Below are positions 52,690-62,547 of a DNA stretch of 64,000 nt, one piece after another (position 1 is the first letter of the stretch; the number at the start of each line of letters is the position of its first letter). The DNA is taken from the NCBI RefSeq assembly GCF_009789675.1, contig NZ_CP046914.1, positions 1,302,001 through 1,366,000 on the forward strand, written 5' to 3'. A program made the translations under genes and the position numbers. The notes beneath the pieces are model-generated. The model searched no databases. It was given only the letters and a program-made list of their open reading frames with translations, and was not told where the DNA came from. Source of the stretch: Paraburkholderia acidisoli (GTDB taxonomy: Bacteria > Pseudomonadota > Gammaproteobacteria > Burkholderiales > Burkholderiaceae).

Positions 52690-53499
52690 ATGCCGCCGAC
52701 GATTATGCGCCCCGACGGCGCGCCGCCCGAAGTCGATGCCACCGTTTCCGCCGCGGCCGCTGGCGAGACGCGGCACGAACCGGTGCGCGAGGGCGAACGC
52801 ATCGACGCCGCGAACGCGCCGCGTTTGCGCGCGTTGTTCGAGCGTTGCGCGTGGTTTCGCGCGCTGACCGACGAGCATCGCGACTGGGTACTGGCCGCCT
52901 CGCATGCGCATGGTTACGGCGCGGGCGCGATCGTGGCGGCGCGCGAGGCGCCTTCGGACTGGTGGCTTGGCGTGAGCACGGGGCTCGTGAAGCTCGCGAT
53001 CTTCAATGCCTCGGGACGCGGCTGCACGTTTTCAGGTGTGCCGCACGGCGGCTGGTTCGGCGAGGGCAGCGTGATCAAGCGCGAGCAGCGCAGATACGAC
53101 GTGATCGCGCTCCAGCCTTCGCTCGTGATGGCCGTGCCCGCCGGCACGTTTCACCGGCTCATGGACCACAGCCTGCCGTTCAACCGCTTCGTGATTCATC
53201 AGCTCAACAATCGCATGGGCGAGTTCATCGCGCTGATCCAGAACAGCCGTTTGCTCGATGTCGATGCGCGCGTGGCGCAGGCGCTCGCGCAGATGTTCAA
53301 CCCCGATCTCTACCCCGAAACCGGCCGCGCGCTCGACATCTCGCAGGAGGAAATCGGCATGCTGGCGGGCGCCTCGCGGCAGCGCGTCAACCAGGCGTTG
53401 CAGATGCTGGAGCGTAACGGTCTGGTCGCGCTCTCGTACAACCGCGTGGATGTGTACGACCTCGAAGGCTTGCGTGCGTTCGGGCGCGAGCAGATCTGA
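52690..53499 (+). CDS. Crp/Fnr-family transcriptional regulator
   Basis: The 269-residue protein has a cyclic-nucleotide-binding-like beta-roll (about 45-175; GSVIKREQRRYDVIALQPSLVMAVPAGTF) and a C-terminal HTH, LDISQEEIGMLAGASRQRVNQALQMLERNGLVALSYNRVDV. A 40-residue Ala/Pro-rich extension precedes the fold. It lacks the N-terminal cysteine cluster of oxygen-sensing FNR, so its signal is not obvious. Divergent from the acyl-CoA synthetase, its probable target. Confidence 0.9.
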   Translation: MPPTIMRPDGAPPEVDATVSAAAAGETRHEPVREGERIDAANAPRLRALFERCAWFRALTDEHRDWVLAASHAHGYGAGAIVAAREAPSDWWLGVSTGLVKLAIFNASGRGCTFSGVPHGGWFGEGSVIKREQRRYDVIALQPSLVMAVPAGTFHRLMDHSLPFNRFVIHQLNNRMGEFIALIQNSRLLDVDARVAQALAQMFNPDLYPETGRALDISQEEIGMLAGASRQRVNQALQMLERNGLVALSYNRVDVYDLEGLRAFGREQI

Positions 53500-53575
53500 T
53501 GCGACTGCGCTTTTGACACGCAACCCGGGTTCGCCGTGTTACCCGCGCTTTAGAACGCCGCCGCGCGCTCCGCGC

Positions 53576-54199
53576 TCAGTGGTCGAGCGCGAGCCGCGCA
53601 CCGATTCCCACGAGCACGACGCCCATTGCCGCGTCGATCGGACGGCGTAATTTGCGATAACCGCGCTGCACGCGCGCGGTGGAGAACAGCAGCGCCATGG
53701 CCGTGAACCAGCAGATCGACACACCGGCGACCGTGGCGACGGTGGCCGCATGCGCCCACAGCGGAGCGTGCGCGGGCAGCAGCGTGACGAACAGACTGCC
53801 GAAGAAGGCCGCCGCCTTCGGGTTCGTCAAACCGACGAGCAGGCCGCGCCGGTACGAGTACGCCGCGCCGGTTTGCTGCGCGGCGGCCGCGGGTTCGGCG
53901 GCGCCCGCTTCCTGGCGCAGGCTCATGAGAATGCGCACGCCGAGATACAGCAGATACACGGCGCCCGCGATGCGGATGCCTTCGTAAAGCCAGGCGAGCT
54001 GCGTGAGCACGATGCCGAGACCGAACACCGCGAGCGTGGCCCACAAGCCGTGCGACGTGGCAATGCCCGCGGCGGCGAACAAACCGGAGCGGCGGCGCGC
54101 GAACGCGTGCGAGGTGACGGCGAGCATGTCGGGGCCGGGGCTCGCGCACGCGAGCAGCATGACGCCGGCAATGGCGGCGAGTTGAGGCAGGAAGTTCAT
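53576..54199 (-). CDS. LysE/RhtB-family amino-acid exporter
   Basis: The 207-residue membrane protein has six helices. The N-terminal signature is AGVMLLACASPGPDMLAVTSHAFARRRSGLFAAAGIATSHGLW; RRGLLVGLTNPKAAAFFGSLF marks the central loop and helix. These are diagnostic for LysE/RhtB exporters of amino acids or homoserine lactones. ATG 54199 precedes the first helix. It stands next to, but is not clearly co-transcribed with, the PBP gene 172 bp away on the same strand. Confidence 0.92.
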   Translation of the reverse strand: MNFLPQLAAIAGVMLLACASPGPDMLAVTSHAFARRRSGLFAAAGIATSHGLWATLAVFGLGIVLTQLAWLYEGIRIAGAVYLLYLGVRILMSLRQEAGAAEPAAAAQQTGAAYSYRRGLLVGLTNPKAAAFFGSLFVTLLPAHAPLWAHAATVATVAGVSICWFTAMALLFSTARVQRGYRKLRRPIDAAMGVVLVGIGARLALDH

Positions 54200-54371
54200 G
54201 ATGAGCCAGGCGGTGGTGCGAACGAGCGTTGAGGATACCGCGAACGTTCGCGCCGCGCTGTCGAAATCCGGCAAAACGCGGCGGCGCGATTCGCTGCGGC
54301 GCGATGGGAAACCGCGCCATCGACATTGCTCAAATCAAGCCGCTCGATCGGAGCTGCTCGATCGGAACCGC

Positions 54372-56084
54372 TCAAGCGTCCGGCGGCACGCCCAGCAATT
54401 GCAGCGCGCCCGCCGTCACGCCCGCGAACACCGGGCCGGCCACCGTGCCGCCGTAGAACGAGCCGCCCGCCGGATCGTCGATCATCACGGCCACGATCAC
54501 GCGCGGCGCGCTCATGGGCGCCATGCCCACGAACAGCGCGCGGTAGCGGTTCTTCGCGTAGCCCGCGCCGACCTGCTTGCGTGCCGTGCCGGTCTTGCCG
54601 CCCACGCGATAGCCTTCGACATTGGCCGCGCGACCCGTGCCGCCTTCGCGCGTGGCCATTTCGAGCATGTTGCGCAGCGCAGCGGCGGTCGCGGGCGTGG
54701 TGACGCGATGCGGCGCGAGCGCGGGTACGGTGGCGGCGTCGTGCATCAACGTGGCGGGGTGAAGCGTGCCGTCGCCGGCGTAGGCCGTGTAAATCTGCGC
54801 CATTTGCAGCAGCGAAGCCGAGAGCCCGTAGCCATATGCCATGGTCGCCTGCTCGATCGGGCGCCAGCGCGCCCACGGCCGCACGCGCCCGGCCGCGACG
54901 CCGGGAAACGTCACGCCGGGCCGCTGGCCGAGCCCGTATTCCTGATACTTGTCCCAGATGGTGCGCGCGGGCAGGTTCAGCGCGAGCTTGGCGAGCGCGA
55001 TGTTGCTCGACTTCTGGATGGCTTCCGCCACGGTCATGCGGCCGTGGTTCGAGGTGTCGTGGATGGTGGCGGGGCCGATGCGGTAGGTGCCGGGCGAAGT
55101 GTCGATCACGCTGTTCGCGTTCACGCGCCGCAAGTCCATGGCGAGCGACACCACCACGGGTTTGATCGTGGAGCCGGGTTCGAACGTGTCGATCACCGCG
55201 CGGTTGCGCAACTGCTTGCCGGTGAGCCGCGCGCGATCGTTCGGGTCGAACGACGGCCAGTTCGCGAGCGCGAGAATTTCGCCGTTGTGCGCGTCGAGCA
55301 CGACCACGCTGCCGGCTTCGGCGCGATGTTTGGCCACCGCCGCCTTGAGCTGCGTGTAGGCGAGCTGCTGCACGCGCCGGTCGATGGTGAGCTGCACGGT
55401 GTCGCCGTTGCGCGGCTGCACCGGCGCGCTGGTTTCGGAGATCACGCGGCCGAGCCGGTCGCGGATCACCTCGCGCTGGCCCGGCGTGCCGCGCAGGCGC
55501 GCGTTCGCGGCGAGTTCGACGCCTTCCTGGCCCGCGTCTTCGACATCCGTGAAGCCCACCACGTGGGCCGCCGATTCGCCCTCGGGGTAATAGCGCTTGG
55601 AGTCGGCGATGAGCGTGATGCCGCCCGTGGTCATCTCTTCGATATGGCCGGCGGTTTCCGCGTCGACCTGGCGCTTGAGCAGCACGAACGAACGGTCGCC
55701 CGCGAGCCGCTTCTCCAGCTCCTTCGCCGGCATGGTCAGCAGGCGCGCGAGCGGCGCGTGCGCGGCCGCGTCGAGCAATTTGGGATTCGCCCACACCTCG
55801 AAGGTGGCGAGGCTCACGGCGAGCAGCGCGCCGTTGCGGTCGGTGATGCGCCCGCGCATGGCGTCGAGTTCGAGCGTGCGCTGGTAGCGCTTTTGCCCCT
55901 GCTTCACGTAAAAGTCGTGATTGCCGATCTGCACCCAGAACGCGCGCCCGGCGAGCGCCGCGAAGGCCGCGAACAGCACGAACACGACAAATCTCGAGCG
56001 CCAGGCGGGCAGGCGCGGCGCGAGCATCGGATGACGGGTCGCGGCCGCGTGCGGGTCGCGCGGCGCTTTGCGTGTGCGGTTCAT
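54372..56084 (-). CDS. class B penicillin-binding protein, FtsI-like transpeptidase
   Basis: The 570-residue protein has a cytoplasmic N-terminus and one membrane helix (about 31-50), then a PBP dimerisation domain (RGRITDRNGALLAVS). The transpeptidase domain has the serine motif STIK (305-308), SSN (359-361) and KTGTARKQ (from 497). It would cross-link septal peptidoglycan in the periplasm. It is not in a division/cell-wall cluster, so it is probably a second FtsI (PBP3-like) copy beside the essential one. The upstream DNA (56105-56147) is strikingly AT-rich, consistent with a strong promoter. Confidence 0.92.
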   Translation of the reverse strand: MNRTRKAPRDPHAAATRHPMLAPRLPAWRSRFVVFVLFAAFAALAGRAFWVQIGNHDFYVKQGQKRYQRTLELDAMRGRITDRNGALLAVSLATFEVWANPKLLDAAAHAPLARLLTMPAKELEKRLAGDRSFVLLKRQVDAETAGHIEEMTTGGITLIADSKRYYPEGESAAHVVGFTDVEDAGQEGVELAANARLRGTPGQREVIRDRLGRVISETSAPVQPRNGDTVQLTIDRRVQQLAYTQLKAAVAKHRAEAGSVVVLDAHNGEILALANWPSFDPNDRARLTGKQLRNRAVIDTFEPGSTIKPVVVSLAMDLRRVNANSVIDTSPGTYRIGPATIHDTSNHGRMTVAEAIQKSSNIALAKLALNLPARTIWDKYQEYGLGQRPGVTFPGVAAGRVRPWARWRPIEQATMAYGYGLSASLLQMAQIYTAYAGDGTLHPATLMHDAATVPALAPHRVTTPATAAALRNMLEMATREGGTGRAANVEGYRVGGKTGTARKQVGAGYAKNRYRALFVGMAPMSAPRVIVAVMIDDPAGGSFYGGTVAGPVFAGVTAGALQLLGVPPDA

Positions 56085-56250
56085 GGGAGTGAAAAGCGGG
56101 GATGGGAGAATAATATTGTAAATTTAATGTAATTAAAATGAAATGATGGGCGCCCAGCGTGACGGATCGGGTTGCGCGGCGTCATGCCGATCGAAGTGCG
56201 GCGGCGCATGGAAGCGCGTGGAAACCCACGGTACGAAAGCGTCGCGCAAA

Positions 56251-56278
56251 AAGAAAAGGGCCGCGAATGCGGCCCTTT
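56251..56278 (-). terminator. intrinsic terminator of the chemotaxis receptor gene
   Basis: AAAGGGCCGC and GCGGCCCTTT form a ten-pair stem with a GAAT loop, followed on the minus strand by TCTTTTT. It lies about 50 bp past the receptor stop at 56327. Confidence 0.88.
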
Positions 56279-56326
56279 CCCATCGACGAAACCGTGCGCG
56301 CTAACGCGCGGCGCGTCGCTTCGTCG

Positions 56327-57874
56327 TCAGATTCCCACCGGCAACTGGAAGCTCGCGATCGACTCGCGCAGCATGTTCACCTGGTCCTTCAGCGAATGCG
56401 CGGCCGCCGCGGCTTCTTCCACCAGCGCCGCGTTCTGCTGCGTTACCTGATCCATCTCGCCCACGGCGCGGTTCACCTGCTCGATGCCGGCGCTCTGCTC
56501 GCGCGAGGCGTTGCTGATTTCTTCGAGGATCTCGTGCACGCGCCGCACCGACTGCACGATCTCGCTCATCGTGGTGCCCGCGTTGGTCACGAGCTGCTGG
56601 CCTTCGATCACGGTGCCCGTCGACTTTTCGATCAGCGCCTTGATCTCCTTGGCGGCCGTTGCCGAACGTTGCGCGAGACTGCGCACTTCGCTCGCGACCA
56701 CGGCGAAGCCGCGGCCCTGCTCGCCGGCGCGCGCCGCTTCCACGGCCGCGTTCAACGCGAGAATGTTGGTCTGGAACGCGATGCCGTCGATCACACCGAT
56801 GATGTCGCCGATCTGCTGCGAGCTGGTGGTGATGTCGCCCATCGTGCGCACCACGTCGTCCACCACGGCGCTGCCACGCGTTGCCACGTCGGCGGCCTGG
56901 CTCGCGAGCGAGGCGGCATGCTGCGCGCTATCGGCGTTCTGGCGCACGTTGGCCGTCATCTGGTCCATGCTCGAGGCGGTTTGCACGAGCGCCGCCGCCT
57001 GTTCCTCGGTGCGTTGCGAGAGATCGGTGTTGCCCGCGGCAATTTCGTTCGCGCCCACGTTGATGTTCTCGGCGCCGCTGCGCACGCGCGCCACGGTTTG
57101 CACGAGCGCGCCCTGCATCGTCGCGAGCGCGCGCATCAGGCTGTGGTCGTTCGCGCCCTGCACCTTGAGCGGCAGCGTGAGGTCGCCGTCGGCGATGCGG
57201 TTCGCGGCATCCACGGCCACTTCGAGCTCACCGCCGATACTGCCGCGCACGCTGCGCACCACGAGCATCATCACGGCCGTCGACGCGGCGCCGAGCACGA
57301 ACGTCACGAGCAGCCAGCGCACGAGGCTGCCGTAGAACGCTGCGCTCACGTCGTCCATGTACATGCCCGTCACGATCACCCAGTCCCACGGCGCGAAGCG
57401 GCGGCCGTAACTCGTCTTCGGCACCGGTTCGCTGTGGCCGGGCTTGGCCCAGAGGTAGTCGAGGAAGCCGCCGTCGGGCTGGCTCGCCGCGCGCACGAGT
57501 TCGGAGAACACGTGCACGCCCGCGGGGTCGGTGAAATCGGCGAGCATCTTGCCGTTCAGCTCGGGCTTGATCGGGTGCATCAGCATGACCGGCTTCGAGT
57601 CGTTGATGCTCAGATAGCCGTCGGTGCCGTAGCGGATCGCGCCGATGGTGGCGAGCGCCTGCTTCTGCGCTTCCGCTTCGCTCATCACGTTGCGTTGCGA
57701 GAGCGTGTAGTAGTAGTTCGCGACGCTGGTGGCCTCCTCGACGAGCGAGGTGAGTTGCGCGCGCCGTTCGCGAATCATGCCGTCGCGGCTTTGCCAGGCG
57801 CCGAACGCGACGATCAGCAACAGGCCGATCCAGAGGATCGCGATCATCGAGCGGAGTTTCTTGTTGAGGGTCAT
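56327..57874 (-). CDS. methyl-accepting chemotaxis protein with single-Cache sensor
   Basis: The 515-residue receptor has TM1 (about 9-27), then a periplasmic sCache_2 domain (about 30-185; [36 protein letters not shown]), TM2 (about 188-208) and HAMP. The signalling hairpin follows with the invariant tip [43 protein letters not shown]. The C-terminus lacks the NWETF-type CheR-docking peptide. sCache receptors often sense small carboxylates. It is monocistronic; no che genes are adjacent. Confidence 0.94.
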   Translation of the reverse strand: MTLNKKLRSMIAILWIGLLLIVAFGAWQSRDGMIRERRAQLTSLVEEATSVANYYYTLSQRNVMSEAEAQKQALATIGAIRYGTDGYLSINDSKPVMLMHPIKPELNGKMLADFTDPAGVHVFSELVRAASQPDGGFLDYLWAKPGHSEPVPKTSYGRRFAPWDWVIVTGMYMDDVSAAFYGSLVRWLLVTFVLGAASTAVMMLVVRSVRGSIGGELEVAVDAANRIADGDLTLPLKVQGANDHSLMRALATMQGALVQTVARVRSGAENINVGANEIAAGNTDLSQRTEEQAAALVQTASSMDQMTANVRQNADSAQHAASLASQAADVATRGSAVVDDVVRTMGDITTSSQQIGDIIGVIDGIAFQTNILALNAAVEAARAGEQGRGFAVVASEVRSLAQRSATAAKEIKALIEKSTGTVIEGQQLVTNAGTTMSEIVQSVRRVHEILEEISNASREQSAGIEQVNRAVGEMDQVTQQNAALVEEAAAAAHSLKDQVNMLRESIASFQLPVGI

Positions 57875-58477
57875 CGTCTGCGGGTTCGGTCGGGTCTTTC
57901 ACGTGGCGGCTGCGTGCCGCCGCTGTCTTGTTGCTCTGCTGGCGTCGCGAGGCCGCCAGAGTGCATTAACGGCGCGGCGCGGCGCGCGCGAGAGTCAGGG
58001 GGAACCCTGCCCAGGCAGTGTTTCCTCATACGAATCAGCGGGTTGCGGTGTGGGATCGTCGATACTGATTGCCTACGCCGCGGCCCGCGCCGCGAGCGCA
58101 TGCGACAGCGCGCTGAAACGCACGCTCAACAGCGCGCAAAAGCCACAAAATTCCCTGCAACACCATGATTTGCCACGATTGGCGGGGATCGACAACGGCC
58201 AGGATTCATTTCCGCTATAGTCGCGACTTCGGCCCCGCGCCGGCGCGGCTTCGCGGCCTGTTTCCAGGCGCGCTCGAAGCCTTTTCGCGAGGCGTTGCGC
58301 CCGCTTTCGACTTGAATGCGAATCGCTTTGAAAGCAGTTTTTAAGGCAATGTCGAAAGCGCGCGCACGGCCTTGCGGACGTCGGCGCCCGAAGCGGTTTT
58401 TCCCAACGATGCCTTGCAACGAGTGACGCGCGGCGCAGCACCGCTGCCGCAACGCGACGTCCACTGGAGTCTCACAC
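57875..58477. other. gene-free interval: divergent promoters of receptor and phosphonate operon
   Basis: This 603-bp interval has no supported gene. TATAGT at 58216-58221 on the plus strand is a fair -10 box about 260 bp before the PEP mutase ATG, which would imply a long leader. No good -35 was found with it. The PEP mutase start itself has GGAG at 58462-58465. No known riboswitch was recognised in the leader. Confidence 0.5.
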
Positions 58478-60181
58478 ATGAACGCACGCGAACCTGCTCT
58501 GGTTCCCGCATCGCGCGCCGCACGGCTGCGCCAGATGCTCATCAGCAACGAACTCGAATTCCTGATGGAAGCGCACAACGGCCTTTCCGCACGCATCGCG
58601 CGCGAGGCCGGCTTCAAGGCGATCTGGGGCTCGGGCCTCTCGATCTCCGCGCAATTCGGCGTGCGCGACAACAACGAGGCGAGCTGGACCCAGGTGGTCG
58701 ACAACCTCGAGTTCATGGCCGACGCGAGCGATCTGCCGATCCTGCTCGACGGCGACACCGGCTACGGCAACTTCAACAACGTGCGCCGCCTCGTGCGCAA
58801 GCTCGAACAACGCGGCATCGCGGGCGTGTGTATCGAAGACAAGGTGTTCCCGAAGACCAACAGCTTCATCGGCGGCGAAGCGCAACCGCTCGCCGACATC
58901 GACGAATTCTGCGGCAAGATCAAGGCCGGCAAGGACTCGCAGACGGACGAGAACTTCTCGATCGTCGCGCGCGTGGAAGCGCTGATCGCGGGCTGGGGCA
59001 TGGACGAGGCGCTCAAGCGCGCGGAGGCGTATCGCCTCGCGGGCGCGGACGCGATCCTGATCCACAGCAAGCTCTCGAAAGCCGACGAAATCCTCACGTT
59101 CGCGCGCGAGTGGGCCGGCCGCGGGCCGCTCGTGATCGTGCCGACGAAGTACTACAGCACGCCGACCGAAGTGTTCCGCAAGGCGGGCATCAGCACGGTG
59201 ATCTGGGCGAACCATCAGATCCGCGCGGCGCTGTCGGCCATGCAGGCCGTCACCAAGACGATCTACGACACGCAAACGCTCGTTGACGTGGAAGACCGCA
59301 TTGCTACGGTGAACGAAATTTTCCGCCTGCAAGACGCCGACGAATACTCGGAAGCCGAGAACCGCTATCTCTCCGCCAATTCGCGCGGCGCGGGTTCGGC
59401 GATCGTGCTGGCCGCGAGCCGCGGTTCGGGCCTCGACGCCTACACGGAAGACAAGCCCAAGGTCATGCTGCCGGTCGCGGGCAAGCCGCTGCTGCGCTGG
59501 CTCGTCGACGCCTTCAAGAAGCAGTCGGTCAACGACATCACCGTGGTGGGCGGCTACAAGGCCGAAGCCATCGACACGGCCGGCATCAAGCTCGTGCGCA
59601 ACGACCGCTACGCATCGACCAACGAACTCGCCTCGCTCGCGTGCGCGGTAGGCAAGCTCGAGAACGACACCGTGATCTCGTACGGCGACCTGCTGTTCCG
59701 CAGCTACATCCTGCGCGATCTGGTGGAAACGGAAGCCGACTTCAGCGTGATCGTCGACTCCTCGCCCGCCACGGAAAACAGCAGCACGCGCGACTTCGCG
59801 TGGTGCTCGGCCGCCGACGAACGCGATCTGTTCGGCAACAAGGTCTTCCTCCAGCGCGTCTCGGGCGAGCAGGAAGCGAACGGCGCACAGGCGCACGGCC
59901 GCTGGATCGGCCTGCTGAACGTGCGTGGCGCGGGCCGCGACAAGCTCGCGAAGAAGCTCGCGCAACTGCAAACGCGCGCCGACTTCGACACGCTCGACGT
60001 GCCCGCGCTGCTCAACGCGCTGATCGAAGACGGCGAGCAGATCGAAGTGCAATACGTGCACGGCCACTGGCGCGGTGTGAACGACCTCGAAGACTTCCGC
60101 CGCGCGGGCGATTTCGCGCACGCACAAACCCCGCTCGGCAGCGACGTCGTCACGCCGGACAGCGCGGAGGGCAATGCATGA
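58478..60181 (+). CDS. aepX: phosphoenolpyruvate mutase fused to a nucleotidyltransferase
   Basis: The 567-residue fusion has two parts. Residues 1-295 are PEP mutase of the isocitrate lyase superfamily: DGDTGYGN (91-98) and the diagnostic [11 protein letters not shown] (120-130), which separates PEP mutase from other superfamily members. Residues about 307-550 are a nucleotidyltransferase domain: [14 protein letters not shown] and [13 protein letters not shown]. The first domain makes phosphonopyruvate from PEP. The second probably cytidylylates 2-aminoethylphosphonate for transfer to a glycan or lipid, as in PntC proteins. Its stop overlaps the next ATG (ATGA). Confidence 0.94.
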   Translation: MNAREPALVPASRAARLRQMLISNELEFLMEAHNGLSARIAREAGFKAIWGSGLSISAQFGVRDNNEASWTQVVDNLEFMADASDLPILLDGDTGYGNFNNVRRLVRKLEQRGIAGVCIEDKVFPKTNSFIGGEAQPLADIDEFCGKIKAGKDSQTDENFSIVARVEALIAGWGMDEALKRAEAYRLAGADAILIHSKLSKADEILTFAREWAGRGPLVIVPTKYYSTPTEVFRKAGISTVIWANHQIRAALSAMQAVTKTIYDTQTLVDVEDRIATVNEIFRLQDADEYSEAENRYLSANSRGAGSAIVLAASRGSGLDAYTEDKPKVMLPVAGKPLLRWLVDAFKKQSVNDITVVGGYKAEAIDTAGIKLVRNDRYASTNELASLACAVGKLENDTVISYGDLLFRSYILRDLVETEADFSVIVDSSPATENSSTRDFAWCSAADERDLFGNKVFLQRVSGEQEANGAQAHGRWIGLLNVRGAGRDKLAKKLAQLQTRADFDTLDVPALLNALIEDGEQIEVQYVHGHWRGVNDLEDFRRAGDFAHAQTPLGSDVVTPDSAEGNA

Positions 60182-61365
60182 TCGAAGCGGCGCAATTCGT
60201 CGAAGCGGCGCGCGAGCGCGGCTTCGAATGGTATGCGGGCGTGCCGTGTTCGTATCTCACGCCGTTCATCAATTACGTGCTGCAGGACGACACGCTGCAC
60301 TACGTGAGCGCGGCGAACGAAGGCGATGCGGTCGCGCTCACAGCGGGCGTGGCGCTTGCCGGCAAGCGCGGCATCACGATGATGCAGAACTCGGGCCTCG
60401 GCAATGCGGTGAGCCCGCTCACGTCGCTCACGTGGACGTTCCGCCTGCCGCAACTGCTGATCGTGACGTGGCGCGGCCAGCCGGGCGTGTCCGACGAACC
60501 GCAGCACGCGCTGATGGGCCCGGTCACGCCGCAGATGCTCGACACGATGGAGATTCCGTGGGAGACCTTCCCGACGGAAGCCGAAGCCATCGGTCCGGCA
60601 CTCGACCGCGCGCTCAGGCACATGGATGAAACCGGCCGCCCGTACGCGCTCGTCATGCAGAAGGGCAGCGTCGCGCCGTTCGAGCTGAAGGGCGGCGGCG
60701 CGATGCCGGCACGGCACGCGCTGCCCGTCGCGCAGTCGCAGTGGACCGGCCGGAGTCCTGAGCAATTGCCCACGCGCCAGCAGGCGCTCGAACGCGTGAT
60801 CGCGGCCACGCCCGCCGAGTCGACGGTCGTGTTCGCTTCCACCGGCTTTTGCGGCCGCGAACTCTACGCGCTCGACGACCGCGCGAACCAGCTCTACATG
60901 GTTGGCTCGATGGGCTGCGTCACGCCGTTCGCGCTCGGCTTCGCGCTGGCGCGCCCGGACCTGAACGTGGTGGCCGTCGACGGCGACGGCGCCGCACTCA
61001 TGCGCATGGGCGCGTTCGCGACGCTCGGCGCGTACGGTACGCCGAACCTCACGCACGTGCTGCTCGACAACGGCGCGCACGACTCCACCGGCGGCCAGGC
61101 CACCGTTTCGGCGCAGGTGTCGTTCGCGGCGGTCGCGGCGGCGTGCGGTTATGCCGATGCCGTGGAAGGCGACGACCTCGCCACGCTCGACGCCGCGCTG
61201 GCGGCGGCGCGCGAACGCGCGCGCGGCGCCTCGGGCGTCGAAGGCACACGTTTCGTACGCCTGACGATCAAGCGCGGCACGCCCGACGGCCTGCCGCGTC
61301 CGACCATCACGCCGCCCGACGTGAAGACGCGTCTCATGCGCCACATCGGCGCGCTCGCCGCTTAA
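60178..61365 (+). CDS. aepY: phosphonopyruvate decarboxylase
   Basis: The 395-residue ThDP enzyme has the catalytic glutamate in AANEGDA (Glu48), the [14 protein letters not shown] segment (71-84) and the C-terminal ThDP-magnesium motif [16 protein letters not shown] to [13 protein letters not shown] (269-307). It decarboxylates phosphonopyruvate to phosphonoacetaldehyde, which pulls the unfavourable PEP mutase reaction forward. ATG 60178 overlaps the aepX stop, giving translational coupling. Length and motifs match the family. Confidence 0.95.
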   Translation: MIEAAQFVEAARERGFEWYAGVPCSYLTPFINYVLQDDTLHYVSAANEGDAVALTAGVALAGKRGITMMQNSGLGNAVSPLTSLTWTFRLPQLLIVTWRGQPGVSDEPQHALMGPVTPQMLDTMEIPWETFPTEAEAIGPALDRALRHMDETGRPYALVMQKGSVAPFELKGGGAMPARHALPVAQSQWTGRSPEQLPTRQQALERVIAATPAESTVVFASTGFCGRELYALDDRANQLYMVGSMGCVTPFALGFALARPDLNVVAVDGDGAALMRMGAFATLGAYGTPNLTHVLLDNGAHDSTGGQATVSAQVSFAAVAAACGYADAVEGDDLATLDAALAAARERARGASGVEGTRFVRLTIKRGTPDGLPRPTITPPDVKTRLMRHIGALAA

Positions 61366-61393
61366 GCCGGCTTTACAAGGCAAGGATCCGCCG

Positions 61394-62461
61394 ATGCTGT
61401 TGCTCAATCCCGGCCCGGTCACGCTCACCGAACGCGTGCGCCGCAGCCTCTTGCAGGAAGACCTCTGCCATCGCGAGAGCGAGTTTTTCGACGTGCAGGA
61501 AGAGGCGCGCACGCGTCTCGTGGGCGTCTACGATCTCGATCCCGCGCAATGGCAAGCCGTGCTCATGACGGGCTCGGGCACCGCCGCGGTCGAAAGCATG
61601 ATCGCCTCGCTCGTGCCCGCCAACGGCAAACTGTTGATCGTCGAAAACGGCGTGTACGGCGAGCGCATCACCGCGATCGCCACGCAGTACGGCATCGCGC
61701 ACGAAGTCGTGAAACACGAGTGGATGCAGGCGCCCGACCTCGCGCGCATCACGGCCGCGCTCGACGCCGACAAGGCGTTCACGCACGTTGCGATCATCCA
61801 TCACGAAACCACCACGGGCCGCCTGAACGACCTGCGCGCATTGGGCGAAGCGTGCCGCGCGCGCGGCGTGCAGATGCTCGTGGACGGCGTGAGCAGCTTC
61901 GGTTCCGAGGCGATCGATTTCGCCGACACGAGCATCGCCGCCGTGGCCGCGACCGCGAACAAGTGCCTGCACGGCGTGCCGGGCGCGGCGTTTGTGATCG
62001 TGCGCCGCGCGGCACTGACCACGGCCGCGAGCCGCACGTACTACCTCGACCTCAAGCGCCTCGCCACGTTGCAGGATCAGCGCAATACGCCGTTCACGCC
62101 TTCCGTGCACGCGTATTACGCGTTGGTCGAAGCGCTGCGCGAACTCGCCGACGAAGGCGGCTGGCAGGCGCGTCACGCGCGCTATGCGGCGCTTTCGGAG
62201 CAGGTGCGCGCGGGTCTCGCGGCGCGCGGCATGGACAGCGTGTTGCCGCAGGACGAGTCGTCGGTGGTGCTGCGCGCGTTCCGGCTGCCCGCGGGCGTCG
62301 ATTATCCGAAGCTGCACGACGCGCTCAAGGCGCGCGGCTTCGTGATCTATGCGGGGCAAGGCGGTTTGTCGAAGGAACTGTTCCGCATCTCGACGATGGG
62401 CAACATTCACGCCGCCGACATTGAGCGTCTGCTCGCTTCGTTCGACGAGATCGCGCGCTGA
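61394..62461 (+). CDS. phnW: 2-aminoethylphosphonate-pyruvate transaminase
   Basis: The 355-residue class V aminotransferase begins LLLNPGPVTLTERVRRSLL and has MTGSGTAAVESMI. The PLP lysine is Lys190 in ATANKCLHGVPG. It interconverts phosphonoacetaldehyde and 2-aminoethylphosphonate (AEP). In AEP degraders PhnW goes with PhnX; here it stands with PEP mutase and decarboxylase, so it works in the biosynthetic direction. It follows aepY by 28 bp, with AGGA upstream, and a terminator follows. Confidence 0.94.
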   Translation: MLLLNPGPVTLTERVRRSLLQEDLCHRESEFFDVQEEARTRLVGVYDLDPAQWQAVLMTGSGTAAVESMIASLVPANGKLLIVENGVYGERITAIATQYGIAHEVVKHEWMQAPDLARITAALDADKAFTHVAIIHHETTTGRLNDLRALGEACRARGVQMLVDGVSSFGSEAIDFADTSIAAVAATANKCLHGVPGAAFVIVRRAALTTAASRTYYLDLKRLATLQDQRNTPFTPSVHAYYALVEALRELADEGGWQARHARYAALSEQVRAGLAARGMDSVLPQDESSVVLRAFRLPAGVDYPKLHDALKARGFVIYAGQGGLSKELFRISTMGNIHAADIERLLASFDEIAR

Positions 62462-62495
62462 GATTTTCCGCGCGTTAGTACCATGAAGTACCATG

Positions 62496-62527
62496 AAAAA
62501 GGGCTTGCTGCGAGGCAAGCCCTTTTT
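62496..62527. terminator. bidirectional intrinsic terminator
   Basis: AAAAAGGGCTTGC and GCAAGCCCTTTTT form a perfect 13-pair stem with a six-base loop. It ends the phosphonate operon (62461) and the converging PepSY gene (62548). Confidence 0.93.
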
Positions 62528-62547
62528 GTTTTGATCGTGCGCGTCGC

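Noticed and set aside
58478-62461. A phosphonate degradation (phnWX-type) locus
   Set aside because: PEP mutase and phosphonopyruvate decarboxylase form C-P compounds; no PhnX hydrolase or C-P lyase gene is present.
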